Below are positions 11,001 through 26,000 of a stretch of 64,000 nucleotides of DNA, piece after piece. The stretch comes from Candidatus Woesearchaeota archaeon. Lineage in GTDB: Archaea > Nanobdellota > Nanobdellia > Woesearchaeales > JABGUJ01. The stretch lies in the NCBI GenBank assembly GCA_018646625.1, contig JABGUJ010000003.1, positions 1-64,000 on the forward strand, in the 5' to 3' direction. The position numbers were made by a program, and so were the translations under genes. Position 1 is the stretch's first letter; every line of letters starts with the position of its first letter. The notes below the pieces were generated by a model. That model saw nothing but the letters and a program-made list of their open reading frames with translations. It did not search any database and was not told the DNA's origin.

Positions 11001-14000
11001 TAAACGCAGGAACAATAGAATCCAGAGTAAATGACACTGTCGAACTATTAACAGCACCAGCACTATCATTCACCCACACAGTTACATTATGATTGCCCTC
11101 ACCCCAGACCACAGAAGTAATATTAGAACAATTAGTCAAAGTATAATTGCTTTGCATAGTATCATTAGAATACCAACAACTATCTAAGTTAGTATCAGAA
11201 ACATTAAACTCAACATCCAATCCAGAATCAACAACATTCGCACCACCAGACGGAGACACAATACTCAAAGAAGGATTAACAGAATCCAAAATAATTGATC
11301 TAGTAGAAGTATAGTTCAAATTACCAACAGTATCTAGAACTGAAACATTATAATAATACAACCCATCAGACAAAGAACTAAAATTAATAGTCCTAATGCC
11401 TGCCTTTTTAGTTTGAGAACTCAACACATCTTCACTAGAATTATAAAGTGAAAATGTAATATTTGCTTCATTAGCATCACTCGCACTAACATTAACATAT
11501 ATCCAGGACTGTATCCTATAAACACCATCAGCCTCCGCGCCAGATGCATAATCAATAGAAGGCGTAGTTGAATCTATAGTATAATTACGAGTCTCAGTAT
11601 AATTTTTATTAGACAAAGTATCATTCGCACTTGCATTCATGAAATAATCCCCATCCAACAAAGAGCTAAAATTATAAGTTAATGAAGATGATTGAGCAAG
11701 AGTAGAATTTATCAAATCACCACTAGAATTATACAAGTATACAGCAATAGAGTCAAACCTCATGTCAGATGCACTAACATTAGCGTAAACATAATCAACA
11801 GCATAGTCTCCGGATGAAGTTGTATCAGACTCAAACGCAACTAAAGGTGCAGTATCATCTATCTCTAAGCTCAAAGTATTTGAAGAATTACATCTAGTAT
11901 CATCACAAGCAGTCGCATTATAATAATACACACCATCGACTAATGATGTAAAGTTAGCAGAATAAGGATTCTCACCGCCTTCAGAAGTATTCACCAATCC
12001 ACCTGTTGAATTATACAATCTGACAATTAAAGTTGTCACACCACTATCCGAAGAGTTAACTCTCGCATAAACCCAATCCCTCGAATAATTACCAGTATCA
12101 GGACTCATAAAGTTAACATCAGGATATCTCGTATCGTCAACTGCAAATGTAGTTGTAGTTATATTACTATTACCAGCATCATCTTCAGCATACAATGAAA
12201 TAGTATATGTCCCTAAAGCAATTAATTCCACATCAGTCAAATTAACAGTTCCAGATGAAGATGAAGAATTATAAATCACATAGCCACTTGCCAAAGTAAC
12301 ATTCATCACAACATTATTAACATTATTTTCAGCCACACTCCAATTAATCATAACATAATCTTCACCAAACTCTAGACTAGATGCATTTCTCCATACAGAA
12401 ACCAAAGGATTTGTTACATCTAAGAACATCGCCCTAGTCCCAGTTGCACTAACATGACCATAAGAATCATTAGCAGTCGCATTAACATAATAAAGACCTT
12501 CAGAAAGACCAGATACATTCAACGACAACACCCCAGAAGTTGTATTAGTGGTATTAATCAAATCAAGACTTGAATTATAGAAATCCAACACGATAGCATC
12601 CAAATAAAGATCACTGGCAGTCACATTCATAGAAATATAATCTTGCGATAAATTATCCGCAGAAGTTGAAGGAGAAACAAACGAAATCACAGGACTTGTT
12701 CTATCAATTGTAAAGTTGCCTGATTCAGTAATAGCATTTGAAGCATTATCCCTACAAACAACACTAAAGTTATAGAAATCCTCGCCAAAATTAGTAAATG
12801 TATAATCACAGCCAGAACCATTATCACAAATAACTTGCTGCACCACTTGACCAACAGTAACATTACAAAGCAATGATGTAGATATGTTATCACTTACAGT
12901 CCAATTAAATACTACAGAAGAATTATCAATAAATTGTCCAGACTCAGGAGAATATACAACCACCACAGGAGATGTCTGATCTAAAACAAATTGAACAGAA
13001 GTTGAGACAGCATTAGGAACAATATCTCTACCATAAACTGTCAGATTATAATACCCATCATCATTACCATCAACATCAAAACTGTCGTTCCAAATATGTT
13101 CTTCAACAGGACTACCATAAGCTGAAGAATTATACTGTATTGTGGCGCCCGAAGACTCGCTCGTTATATTGTAATATGTATAGTTAAAAGAGTTATCCTG
13201 AACAATAACATTCATTGTAAAGTTCGAGTTATAAAACTTAAGAGCTGACGTAGGTTCAACATACTGCATTACAGGTCTCGCATTATCAAGATTAAATGAA
13301 ACATTATTTGTAGCAACATTACCCAAAGTATCATTTGCATACACAACTAAAAGAATATCCCACGCAACACCAGGATAACCTGAAGAATCCCATAATGAAT
13401 CCCAGTCCGAAGAATCATTCAAAGTACCATTAGCTAACTGTTGACTAGTATCCGTACCATTGTAAACAAAATACCAACCAGAACTAACATTAGACAACGC
13501 ATCCACAATATCCGTAGTCACATAAATTTGATAACCTACAGTCTCGTTATATGCGGGAGACTCAATAGATATCACAGGACCAACCGTATCTACAGTTAAA
13601 GTTCTAGTCTCACTAACATTAGTATTGCCAGCCTCATCAATACAAGATACATACCAAGAGTATTCTCTTCCCGAAAAGTTAGTAGCAGTTACAGTCGTAT
13701 TAACATCAGGCTGAACAGACTCATTCAAAGCTGCCAGCTCATACGTAACAGATGCCTCAACATCCCTATAAACACTACAGTTAGCAGTCGAATCTTCAGT
13801 TAGATTAAATACAAAATCAATTGAAGAAGATCCAGTAATATATTCATCATCAGGAGCATAAAGAGTTATACCAGGCTCATCATTATCTAAATAAATTGTC
13901 CTAGTCTCTGAAAATCCAACATTACCACTCTCATCAACTGCAGAGGATGCATTAAGATAATATACGCCATCGCTTAAATTTGTAAACTCAAGATAAATTT

Positions 14001-17000
14001 GATCATCCGTAGTAAAATTAGAATACAATACACCACTATCATTATACAAGAACACAGTCATATTCACATAATAATAATCAGTCGCAGTGACATTAGCTAA
14101 AATTACTGAGCCATTAGAATAACCCGCACTATGAGACGGAGAAACAAAGTGCAATACAGGCGCAGTCAAATCTAGAATTGTAACATTCCAATGTTCAGTA
14201 TCATTTCTGATTGAAGTATCTTGACCAACTTCAGCATAAGCAAAGAAATCGTAAGAAGTATTTAATCTGCCAGTCGCATTAACAAAGAAGGTCACTATCT
14301 GACTCTCAGACTCATTCAGATTAATAGTATAAGGATTAGTTGACATATTAGTGTAGAATGGAACAGTACCTGCAACAGTAGATATTGTACCCTTGTCAGA
14401 ACTCACACAAACACCATTTGAATAGGATAAACAAACATCATCTAATATCGCTTCTCCATGATCACCGGTACCACCATCACCTGTCCAAACTTTAATTCTC
14501 AAATTTTTATTCTTTAAACTATCATTCAGCGCCACAGTCTTATCTGTTAAAGTACCTAGCTGATAGATGTTATTATCTTCACATCCACCCCAAACCTCAT
14601 CTGACGCACCCCAACTACCAGTGTAAGGACACCTATATTCTAACAATTGATAATTCTCACTCTCATTACCGTCTTCATAAAGCATCAAACCATATCCCCA
14701 CTCATCATACTCATACGCTTTGAAATTGTAAGTAACATAGTCAGCATTTGCTAAAAACGCATCCGAATAAATATATGACTTCCACAAAGTATTTCTAGAA
14801 CCACCATAGGTTGATTTAAAATCCAACCAATTACCCTTATCACCAAAAGGATTAGTCGCAGTACTAACCTCGGCACGCTCATACGTGCCATCGGCAACTT
14901 CATAATAGGTCCAACCAGGAATATCTGTACAAGTTCCGTCCGCACCACTACAATCCCCAGTCAAACTAAAATCACAATTAGATATAGGACCACAATCAAT
15001 ACCACTTAAAGGATCCAAAGTAACATTCACATCACCACAATCCGCACCAGTACAACTAACATTCAGAGTAACATTAAACCAATAATATTGTGAAACAGAA
15101 GTACTTCCAGGAGGATACACCACAGATATACCAACATAAGGTCTTGCCAAAACAATAGTTCTAGACGTAATATTAACATTTCCTGATGTGTCAGTTGCCG
15201 TCACATTAACATAATAAGTCCCATATGGCAAGTCAGTTAATTGTATGTAAGAATCACTTGTGCTATTCATCAAACCAGTAGAATTATACACATTAACTAA
15301 AAGAGTATCAAGATATAAATCAGAGGCACTCACATTCACAGTGATTGTAGTAACTAAGTTATTCATTCCAGCATCAGTCGTATCATTCCCAAATTCCAAA
15401 CTAGGATTAGTTAAATCCAATATAGTGACATTCCACGTAGAACTAACGTCAGATATAGGAATTGGAAAATCAGTAGTATTTGCATAAACAAAGAATTCAT
15501 GTTCACTACTCAAATAACCCGTAGCATTAACCCAGTAACTCACCAGAGTACTCTCATTCTCACTCAAACTGATATTATACGGATTTGTAGTATTAGTAAA
15601 GAAAGGTACTGCAGAACTATCCATAGATATTAATCCACTTTTAACAGGAGCGTTCGAAACTAAAGTAACGTTATCAACCCAACCTTGATCACTACCTCCA
15701 ACCGAACCAGAATCTTTAGCATAATACCAAAGCAGAGTATGCGTGCCTGCACTTAACTCATAAGTTACTTGCGTCCAGTCTACAGTTCCAGATATGCCTG
15801 AAACAGTACCATAACCAGTATCACCAAACCTTCTACACCCAGCAACCCCATAACTTAAGTCCACACAAAATCCTAAATAATCATATGAAGACTCACTAGA
15901 AACCTTCCACATAAAACTCAAATTAGTATCTTCATATATAGTCACATCTTGAGTCAACAAAGAATACTCACTATGACCTATCGCACCAGTCTCCGCAGAA
16001 TAGTTACCAGAACTAACTACAGTCCCTTGCAATGACCAATTAGCATCCCCGCTTCTACTCCAGCCAGTAAAGTCATTAGTTTCAAAGTCACCATTAGTCA
16101 CTGCATCAAACGTAACAGGATCTAAACTAACATTTATCGCACCACAATCCATTTCCACACAACTAACGTTTACAACAACCTCAAACATCTGACCTGCAGA
16201 AACGTTAATTTCCGAAGAAGATGGAGTAATAATTTCCAAACTAATCTCAGGAGCATCTACAGTAAAATCAACATACTCCGAATTGTTCCAATTATCTTGC
16301 CAATCAAAGCAATAAACATTAGCAGTATAATCATTTCCCGCTTCAACACTTAGATTTGAAGTAAAACTAGTATTAGAAACAACAACAGACATGGTATAGT
16401 TCGTAGTACCATTATCTAGACTATAATAACAAGTAGTATTCTCATCAGTTGTTACATTTAACTGAACTAAAGTTGTAGAGTAATTAAATAACGCATCTCG
16501 CGAAGGCGCATCTATAGTAACATTCGGTACAGTAACATCTTGATTTGTAATATTAACATAGATCTGTGCATAATTCTCATTACCTATAGTATCATTAACT
16601 GTTAGATTAATCCAGTAAATACTTTCATTCAAAGAGGATGCATTCGTTAAATAACCCGTACAATTGATAGTAAACTGCGCTGTATCATTCACACTAAAAC
16701 AATCTATACCACTAATGTCATAAGCATCAAAGTCATTACTCCATGGCGGTCCATACTGTTTTGTTAAATTCTCAAGATCGGTAAAGACAGGTAAGGTTGT
16801 ATTCGTTACATTCACAGTAACAAACTCCGAAACAAGATTATTCGAAGTATCATTCACAGTAATATTCAAAATATACATACCTAGTTCCAAGAAAGTATTA
16901 TTCGTCAACACACCTGAGCAATTGATTGTAAAATTACCATCATCTACAGTAAAACAACTTAAGTCGTTATAATCAGATGCATTAACATCATAAGACCAAG

Positions 17001-20000
17001 TATAATTATATTCTAAAGTTAAGTTATCTGTATAATTAAATACTGGAGAAGTAGTATCGATTATAGTAACATTCCAGATTTCAGAAGTATTTCTTATAGT
17101 CAAATCATCCAATCTATCAGCATAAACAAAGAATTCATGCTCAGTTTCAATTCCGCCGGTAGTATTTACATACCAAGTAATGACTTGCGAGTCGCCTTGA
17201 CTCAAATTAACCATATAAGGATTTTGCACAGTAGTATAGAATGGCGTCGCACTAGTATTCATAGAAACAGTACCTTTACCTGATGCACGAGATATGGTAA
17301 CATAGCCATCATCCGAATTAGCTCCTTCAGAATTATTCTGATTTGTTCCATTGTTATAAGAACCGCCACCGCCACCAGCATAATTGTCACTATAGCCGCC
17401 ACCGCCACCAGAATAACCACCAGCACCACCACCGCCATGCCAACCATTGCCGCCACCGCCGCCAAAGCCACCAGGACCATTAGTTGAAGCAGTACCACCA
17501 GCACCACCTAATATAAATGCAACACCTCCAGTACTACGAGAGCCAGCAACACCACTACCATAATATCCTGCACCACCTGAACCACTAAAACTTCCAGTAC
17601 CCTTACCAGCACCATTACCATTAGTCCCCGCATTACCTGCAGAATTCCAACCATCAGTACCGTTAATACCAGTCACACCATCCTTACCATATTGGGTTGA
17701 ACTCGAACCACTAGAATCACCGCCACCGCCACCAGCCACTACTAAAGGAGTTGCGTCGGAATAATGAGTACCGGCAGCAACAAAAGTTCCACCACCGCCG
17801 CCACCATAACTAGTACACACACCTTTCTGACCAACAAGAATTTGTAAAACCTCTCCACCAACAAAATCAAACTCACCCGAAATTACTGCACCATCACCAC
17901 CATCAGTACAACCACCTTTTGCACCCGCAGCTTCAATAATATATGTTCCAGATTGCGGTACAGTCCAATTCTGAATACCACTATAGACCTGAACGTCACC
18001 ATCTAACAAAGTATCAGCATAAACAGAATCGCAACTAGCCTGTAAAGGTCCCGTTCGCCCCGTCACACCACAAGATGTAAAATTATAAATTGTTCCTGAC
18101 TCAGGATCTAAAGTAACATTAACATTACCACACTCATTATCGATACAGCTCACATTAATAGTGACATTAAACATCTCAAACTGAGAAGCATTCATGTGAG
18201 TAGTCGGATACAACACTTCTAAGTTCAATCGACCTTTATCTGTAACATTAATCCAGATAAGTGTATAATTCTCATTTCCAGAGGAATCATTAATAGTAAC
18301 ATTTAACCAATACAATCCAACAATACTTTGATTCATTTCAGTAACATTGCTAATAAAACCAGAACAGTTAACATCAAACACAGATGTATCATTCAAACTA
18401 AAACAACTCACACTAACATAATCACTTGAATTAATTTGATAACCATAGAAATCATCTTCATATATGGTTTGGTTTGTAAAATTAATAAACACGGGAGAAG
18501 TTCTATCTAATGTCAAATAAATCATACTGGTATTCACATTTCCATAAGTATCATTAGCCCAAACAGTAATATTACGATAAGACTCGGGCCACAATATAGA
18601 TGTAATATTTTCACAACCAACAAGAGTTATATTCTCTTCACCAGTATTATTCCTATACCAACAACTATCCAAGTTCAAGTCATACACACTATAATTAATA
18701 TCTAACCCGCCATCATTTGAGAAAGTATTGTTCAAAGGGTAAGTGATGTTCAAAGCCGGAGCAGTAGTATCCGTAATATTAACCCACATCAGACTCCAAT
18801 TAACATTATTAACTGTATCATTAGAAGTAATATTTAACAAATAGAACCCAACGGCCAACCAAGTATTATTCTGCAAATAACCCGAACAATTTATTGTGAA
18901 ATTAGTAGTATCATCAACAGTAAAACAACTAACGTTGTTTGAGTCTGTCGCATTAACATCAAAAGTAAACAACTCACCATACTCGTGAGTCACATTTGCA
19001 ATATATGATGAGTTAGTTATATTCACAAAGTATGGAGGAATTGTATCCGTTACATTTACCCACATAACATTTGAGAAATTGTTATTCGCAGTATCATTAA
19101 TTGTAATATTCAACCAATATACACCATTACTCAATTCAGTTGCATTAGTCAACACACCAGAACAAGTTATACTAAAATTAGTGTTATTAACAGCAAAACA
19201 ACTTACATCATTCTCGTCGCTCGCATTAATATCATAAGAAATACCATAAGCATGCTCCACAGTTTGATTTGAGAAGTTAGTAAACTCTGGCTCAGTCCAG
19301 TCAACAATAATCAACCTCTCGATAGTATTATTCAAATTACCATAAATATCAGAAGCATACAAATTATAAGTATAATTACCCTCCACCAGATCATCAGTAG
19401 CATTCAAACTCTGATTAACATAGAAATACCAATCATTTGCACCATATTTATTCAGATTAGAAACATATTGAATATAAACCTCATCGGCAGTTAAACTTCT
19501 ATTCCAAATTCGAACTTCATCTATAGTTCCATTAAAATAAGAAGAGCCAGCACCCACCCATTGATCTTCGCCTATAACTATAGGATTTGAGTTAGAAGGA
19601 ATAGCATCGGTTTTGGATGAAACACCAACAAGCACCCCATTGGAATAAAACCTAACATTTGTTCGATCATAAGTCACAGTAAGATGATGCCATCTTCCAA
19701 TCTCCAAGTCAGCATCAGTAGAATCAGAATCCCACAATCCAGGAATTGTAAATCTCAACTCATCAAGACTAACAGTGCTAGTATGAAACGCAAAAGCATC
19801 CTCTTTGGATAAGAAAGAAAAATCATTAGAAAGATTGTTAATATTTACCCAGACACTTAGAGTAATATTGCCAGAAATATTCAAACTCGAGCTACTCTCG
19901 ATTTCAACAGAATCGTCAACACCATCAAAATCAAATGCACCACCATACTTTCCACCAGATAGATTAAAAACAGATCCATTAACAACACCATCATTACCAT

Positions 20001-23000
20001 AATCACTAACATCAACAACATAACTATCATTCTCACCTAGTGCAGAAACATTATCAAAATTATACATTAAGACCAGAGAATCATTCCAAAAAGTATGGTT
20101 TGTACCATTCCAATCATAGTAAATATAATCCAATACGAATTCATTAATCGAAGCATTAACTAAGAAAGATCTTTCAGGTTGCCTAGTATTATTTGCAGGC
20201 GTTGGTGAGACAAAGCTCATCGCAGGAGGAGTTGTATCAAGAGTAATTTGTCTAGTTTCGGTTGAATTAGTATTATCTGCCGTATCGATCGCGGTAGCAT
20301 TGACATAATAAGTAGCATCAGTTAAGTTAGTGAAATTAACAAAGAACGGTGAAGAAGAATCACTTGAAGAAGTCACCAGACCACCAGTAGTGTTATAAAT
20401 TCCCACAACAATATTCGCAAGATGTGAATCTGAAGAACTTACGTTCACTGCAATCCAATCATTAGGATAAGTTCCATTACTCAATGTTGGAGATTCATAA
20501 TCAAGAGAAGGAGTCGTATCATCATCAATTGTAACATTCCAAGTAGATGTTATATTACTATTTGACAATCTCGAAGTTTTATTAGCAAATACAAAAAATT
20601 CATATTCATCAGTACCATCACCAGTAGCATTAACATAAAAAGTCACAATCTGACTCTCACCAGATAACAAACTAATATTATATGGGTTAGATGATTTATT
20701 AGTATAGAACGGAGTTTCTGAAATATTTGTTGAGATCAAACCACCTTTACCTGCTTCATAAGTAACGTTTTCTCTCACATAAATATAATACCATTCAGAA
20801 TCCGCAGGCCCTGCCAAGTAATTTTCACCACCAATACAACCTATATCGTTATTCCAGTCACCAGCAGGATTATATGTAGAAAATACAGCCCTATCATTTG
20901 CTTCAGGATCACCATCACCATGCCAGATCTTAATCCAATCATTTGTAAAGTAACTGCCTGAACGATTATAACTATCATAACTACCCCGCAAGCCAGTGTT
21001 CCAAGCACCACCTGTATTAGGCCCTGGATTAGGACCTGTAAGATTAATAAGTGCATCATAAGTCACATTAAGATGAGCCAGAATCATGCCATCTGTTGAA
21101 TAAGTTGACTCTAGCATTAAATCATCTACTGGCACAGAATCATATGCCGCACTTTTTCCTTGAGATGTTTGGTTTACCGAAGCAGTCGTGTAACCTTCAG
21201 TGAACCAACCAGCCCATGTTGATTTATGCGTGCTTGATGATCCTTGACTTGCAAATACCATTGTCCATCCGCCAGAATCTGTAGTCATGTCGCAATATAC
21301 TTCAATCGAAGATGAATTTTCATCGAATGGATATATAGTATAGATACCATCCCCTTGACTTTGACCTATGTCCAGTATCTCCTTACAAGAAACTGGAGTA
21401 CCAAGCGGATCTAAACTAACATTAATCTCTCGACAAGGAACCAAACTATCACATGAAACATTAACTGTAACATTAAAGAACTCATTTTGCGTCACATTAG
21501 TATGGTTCGTAGGATAAATCAAAGATAAACCAATTCTAGAATCCAACACAACAGTCCAAACTTCTGATTGATTTGAGTTCCCTTCAGTATCATTAAAGTA
21601 CCAAGTCCAAGATATCGGGCTCGAAGTTATGTTCTTAACAACACTAAGTTCCTCCCCACTACTAAAGCCTTGAGAAGTATCATTTATCCAATCGGTCCCA
21701 TTATAAAAACTAAAGATGTATTCGCTAGGAGAAGTATCATTTGCACTAATATTGAAATAAGCATCCTGTCCAAGATCAAAACTACTTGTCAAATTAGTTT
21801 TATTATCATACCAAAGAGGAGCACCGACTGGTTTAATAGTTACATTCCATCTTGAAGAAGTTTCTGAATTAGACATCTTTTCCGTTCTATTAACATAAAC
21901 AAAGAATTCATGTGTAGTTTCGATATAACCTGTAGCATTAACCCAAAAAGTCACAAGTTCACTTTCGCCATCACTTAAACTAATATTATATGGATTAGAT
22001 GATTTATTTGTATAGAAAGGCGTTGCAGAAGTATTAGTTGAAACAACTCCTGTTTTAATTGGAGCAGTCAATATAATAGTTACATAACCTTGACCAGTAT
22101 TATATCCGCCAACATTATATTGGCCAGCCCCACCATTATACGAACCACCGCCACCAGCACCAGCACTACTCGTGCCGCCACCACCGCCGCCAGAGTAGCC
22201 ACCGCCACCACCAGCAGAACCATAATAGCAATGTTCACCACCTGCGCCACCACCAAAGCCACCATCTCCACTATTAGTAGTACACTCAGTACCTCCTGTT
22301 CCACCATTAACAAATGCCAAACCCCCGGTTGAAGGAGAACGTCCATCATCACCATCAGTTGTCAAGCCACCGCCGCCAGAACCACCATTACCACTTGCCC
22401 CGGCAGAACCTCCAGAACCTGAAGTACCTCCCGAACTAGTTCCTTCTCCAGCCCTACCAGCAGTTTCATTAGACGCATCACTGTAACCGGAACGATCATT
22501 AGATGATGAATAAGCACCACCGCCAGCACCAGCAACAACTAACGGAGTATTATTAGAATAGACCACATAAGTTCCACCGCCACCACCAGAACCATAAGTC
22601 GCAGAGTCACCCCTCTGACCCACGAGAATCTGAACGACCTGACCTGCGTTTAAATAAAAAGTTCCATTTACCAAGGCACCTCTTCCAGGATAACTATTAC
22701 CACCACCTGCAGCACCTACAGCAACAATGGTATAACTGCCAGTAAAAGGCACAGTCCAATTTTGAATACCACTCGACACAGTAACTAAACTTTCTAAAGT
22801 AGTATTAGAGTACTCAGAGTCACAATTTCCTTGCGATGGTCCACTCCTCCCAGTCGAAGTACAAGTTGTAAAATTATAAACAGTAGTAGACTCAGGATCT
22901 AGAGTAACATTCAAGTCACCACAATCAAACCCAACACTACAGCTAACATTAACAACAACATCAAAACCTAAGTTCTGAGTCACATTAACATTCCCTGATG

Positions 23001-26000
23001 GAGAAATAACTTCAACACCAATTACAGCATCCAACAATAAACCCCAGACATCTGATTGATTACTATTACCTTCAGTATCATTAAAGTACCAAGTCCAATT
23101 AATCATACTCCCCGTAATATTTTTCAGAACAGATAACTCCTCACCATCGGTATAATTAACAGCAGAATCATTCACCCAACCAGTACCATTATAGAAGCTA
23201 AAAATATACTGACTAGAACTACTTTCATTCACAGTAATATTAAAGTAAACGGTATCACCATAAGAAGTTGAATCAGATAAATTAGTTTTATTCAAACTCC
23301 AAGTCGGAGCAACATAGTCACCTTCAACAATCGTAATATTAAGAATCTCGCTAGTATTTGATTGAGATTCATCATAAGTGATATTGGCATGAGCAAAGAA
23401 CTTATACACATCGTCCGAAGAACCTGTAACATTCACCCAGAACTCAATTTCTCTACTCTCACCAGCACTCATAGAAGATAAAGTGACTGGATTAGTCGAA
23501 CTATTTGTCCAAAATGGAGATGAATTAGTAGTAGACAACACACCATCGCTTCTAGGAGTATAATCTATTCTAATGTCATCCCAAGCCATACCATCGTTAG
23601 GCCAAGCAGTATTATCATATTGAGTAAACTTAATCTTAAAATTCTCATCAAGAGTACCACAAAAATCAGGATCAACAGTAACATTAATTGTTTGTTGAGT
23701 CCAACTAGTAAAACTCTCAGGAGCATTCATCAAATGATACCATAAAGTACCATCGCAGGTATAATAAACCGCATCCGATGTATGGCTCTGTCCAGAGTGA
23801 TCTCCACCCAGATTTAACTCATCACCATCATCGGACTCTCTCCAATAAAAATCAAGATAAACATAATCATGTCCTGTAAAATCATAACCAGTTATTAACT
23901 CATTCACACTTGTACTCCCATCAGCCACATTAGCCAAGACAGAGTACCCTCCAGAATATGCAGTCGTATCATTCACATCAATATAACCATTACCATCACT
24001 ACTATACGTGGTCCAGTCATCACCTACAAATGCGCCAGTATCAAAATTATCAAAGAAATAGAAATTGTCAGAATCTAAAGTAACATTAACATCACCGCAA
24101 TCTTCCTGCCCTGTGCAAGTTACATTAAAAGCCATACGATACATTCTCGCTCGAGTAGCGTTAGCATTAGAAGATGGAGTCACAAAAGAGACAGAAACAC
24201 TGGAATTAACAGGTTCAATAACAGACAAAGATCTTTCTTCGGTAGATAAATTAGATACGCCCTCAACAAAAACCTGATAAGTATAGTCACCAGTTGCTAA
24301 TTCATCTGTAGCATTCTTACTCTGATTAACATACAAATACCATTGCGTCGAGCTAAATTTGTTTAGATTTGAAACATATTGTTGATAAACTTCATTAGCA
24401 GTTAGACTTCGGTTCCAAATTCTAACTTCATCTATGTGACCATCAAAACCATTAGATTGCGAAGTACTAGATGCCCCTATAATAAGATTATCATTTATAT
24501 CGTCATCGCTATCAGTTGCTGCAGAACCTAAAAAATCCCCATCATAATAAGTTATTTTATTTGTACCATTATCTACTACTACAACATTATGCCATACATT
24601 TGGTGTTGGTTCATCATATTTGTTCATTCTATTACCTATTTGAGTTGTTAATAAATACTCACCAAGCGTACTATCAAGCCAGATATGGTAACCATCTCCC
24701 CCACTTCCTGCCGAACCTTTGGATAATATGTAAGAATTGCTAGAAGAACCATCCCAATTAAACCAAAGCTCAATTGTCATAGGATCTGTTAATCTTAAAC
24801 TCACATCATTTCCACAATCAACATAATCACCACTAGCATCAAACTCAAATCCACCATCATGCTTCCCACTTAAATCAGGACCAGAATCGGAATCAGGTAA
24901 AACACTAAAAGTCCCATTATTTTCATTCCCACTCAAATCCAAAATATTAGTATTGTTTTCTCCAAGAGAACTAACATTATCAAAGTTATACATCAAAATC
25001 AAAGAATCATCATACATAGTATAGTTAGTACCATTCCAATTATAAACAACAGAAGACAACCCACCCTCAACAATCGAAACATTTACCTCAACAGAAGTAT
25101 TTATTGTAGAAGACCCATTCGATAAAGTTGGAGAAACAAACTCAACAGAAGAATCTAAGAGAGAAACACTCCTCACATCAGTTTCATTAGAATTACTAGA
25201 ACCGTCCTCAACAAACACCTGATAGGTATAACCCCCATAATTCAAATCATCAGTTGCATTTTTACTCTGATTAACATACAGATACCATTGACTAGAATTA
25301 AACTTATTCAGATTAGAAACATATTGTTGATAAACATCTTCAGAAGACAAAGCCACATCCCAAATTCTCACTTCATCAATTGAACCATTAAAATAAGCAT
25401 TCTGCCAAATAGTTGTACCAACACGCAAATAATTATCAACCAAACTGTGACTTACAAAAGAACCAAGAGAATCTGTCTTGGACAACAAACCATCAATATA
25501 AGTCTTAACCTGCGAACCATCATTCACCCACACAACATAATGCCAGTCATCTTCACTTATAGATACAGAAGAAGCTGTAGCGAACCAATCACCCACAGAA
25601 CCTTGTCTCATCGCAAAAGAAATATTACCCCCCACAGACACACTAGTCTCCAAAGTATACGTGCCTGAAGAACTCCCATCATTTCCTAAACCAAGTATAT
25701 AACGACCAGTATCATTCTGCCTTGTTGAAATCCACACAGAAATTGTATAATCATCTCCCGCACCAAAATCTAAACCCGCATCTGAGTTAAAGATGACATC
25801 ATCAACACCATCAAAATCATATCCACCACTATACTTGCCAGAAGAATTAAAACTAGCTCCAATAACGGTACCTCTAAGATCAGATATTGAATTATCAACC
25901 ACCATCAAAGGCGCAGCAGAAACATTACCAATACTATTCAAAGAACCAGAAGTCTGTAGATGAACTGCGTTTGTAAAATCACCTGAAGTGTAGATCTCTT

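Noticed and set aside
22080-22740. Tandem GGN-rich repeats that could look like a microsatellite or CRISPR
   Set aside because: They encode a Gly-rich domain in frame in the giant protein; there are no fixed-length repeats and spacers.
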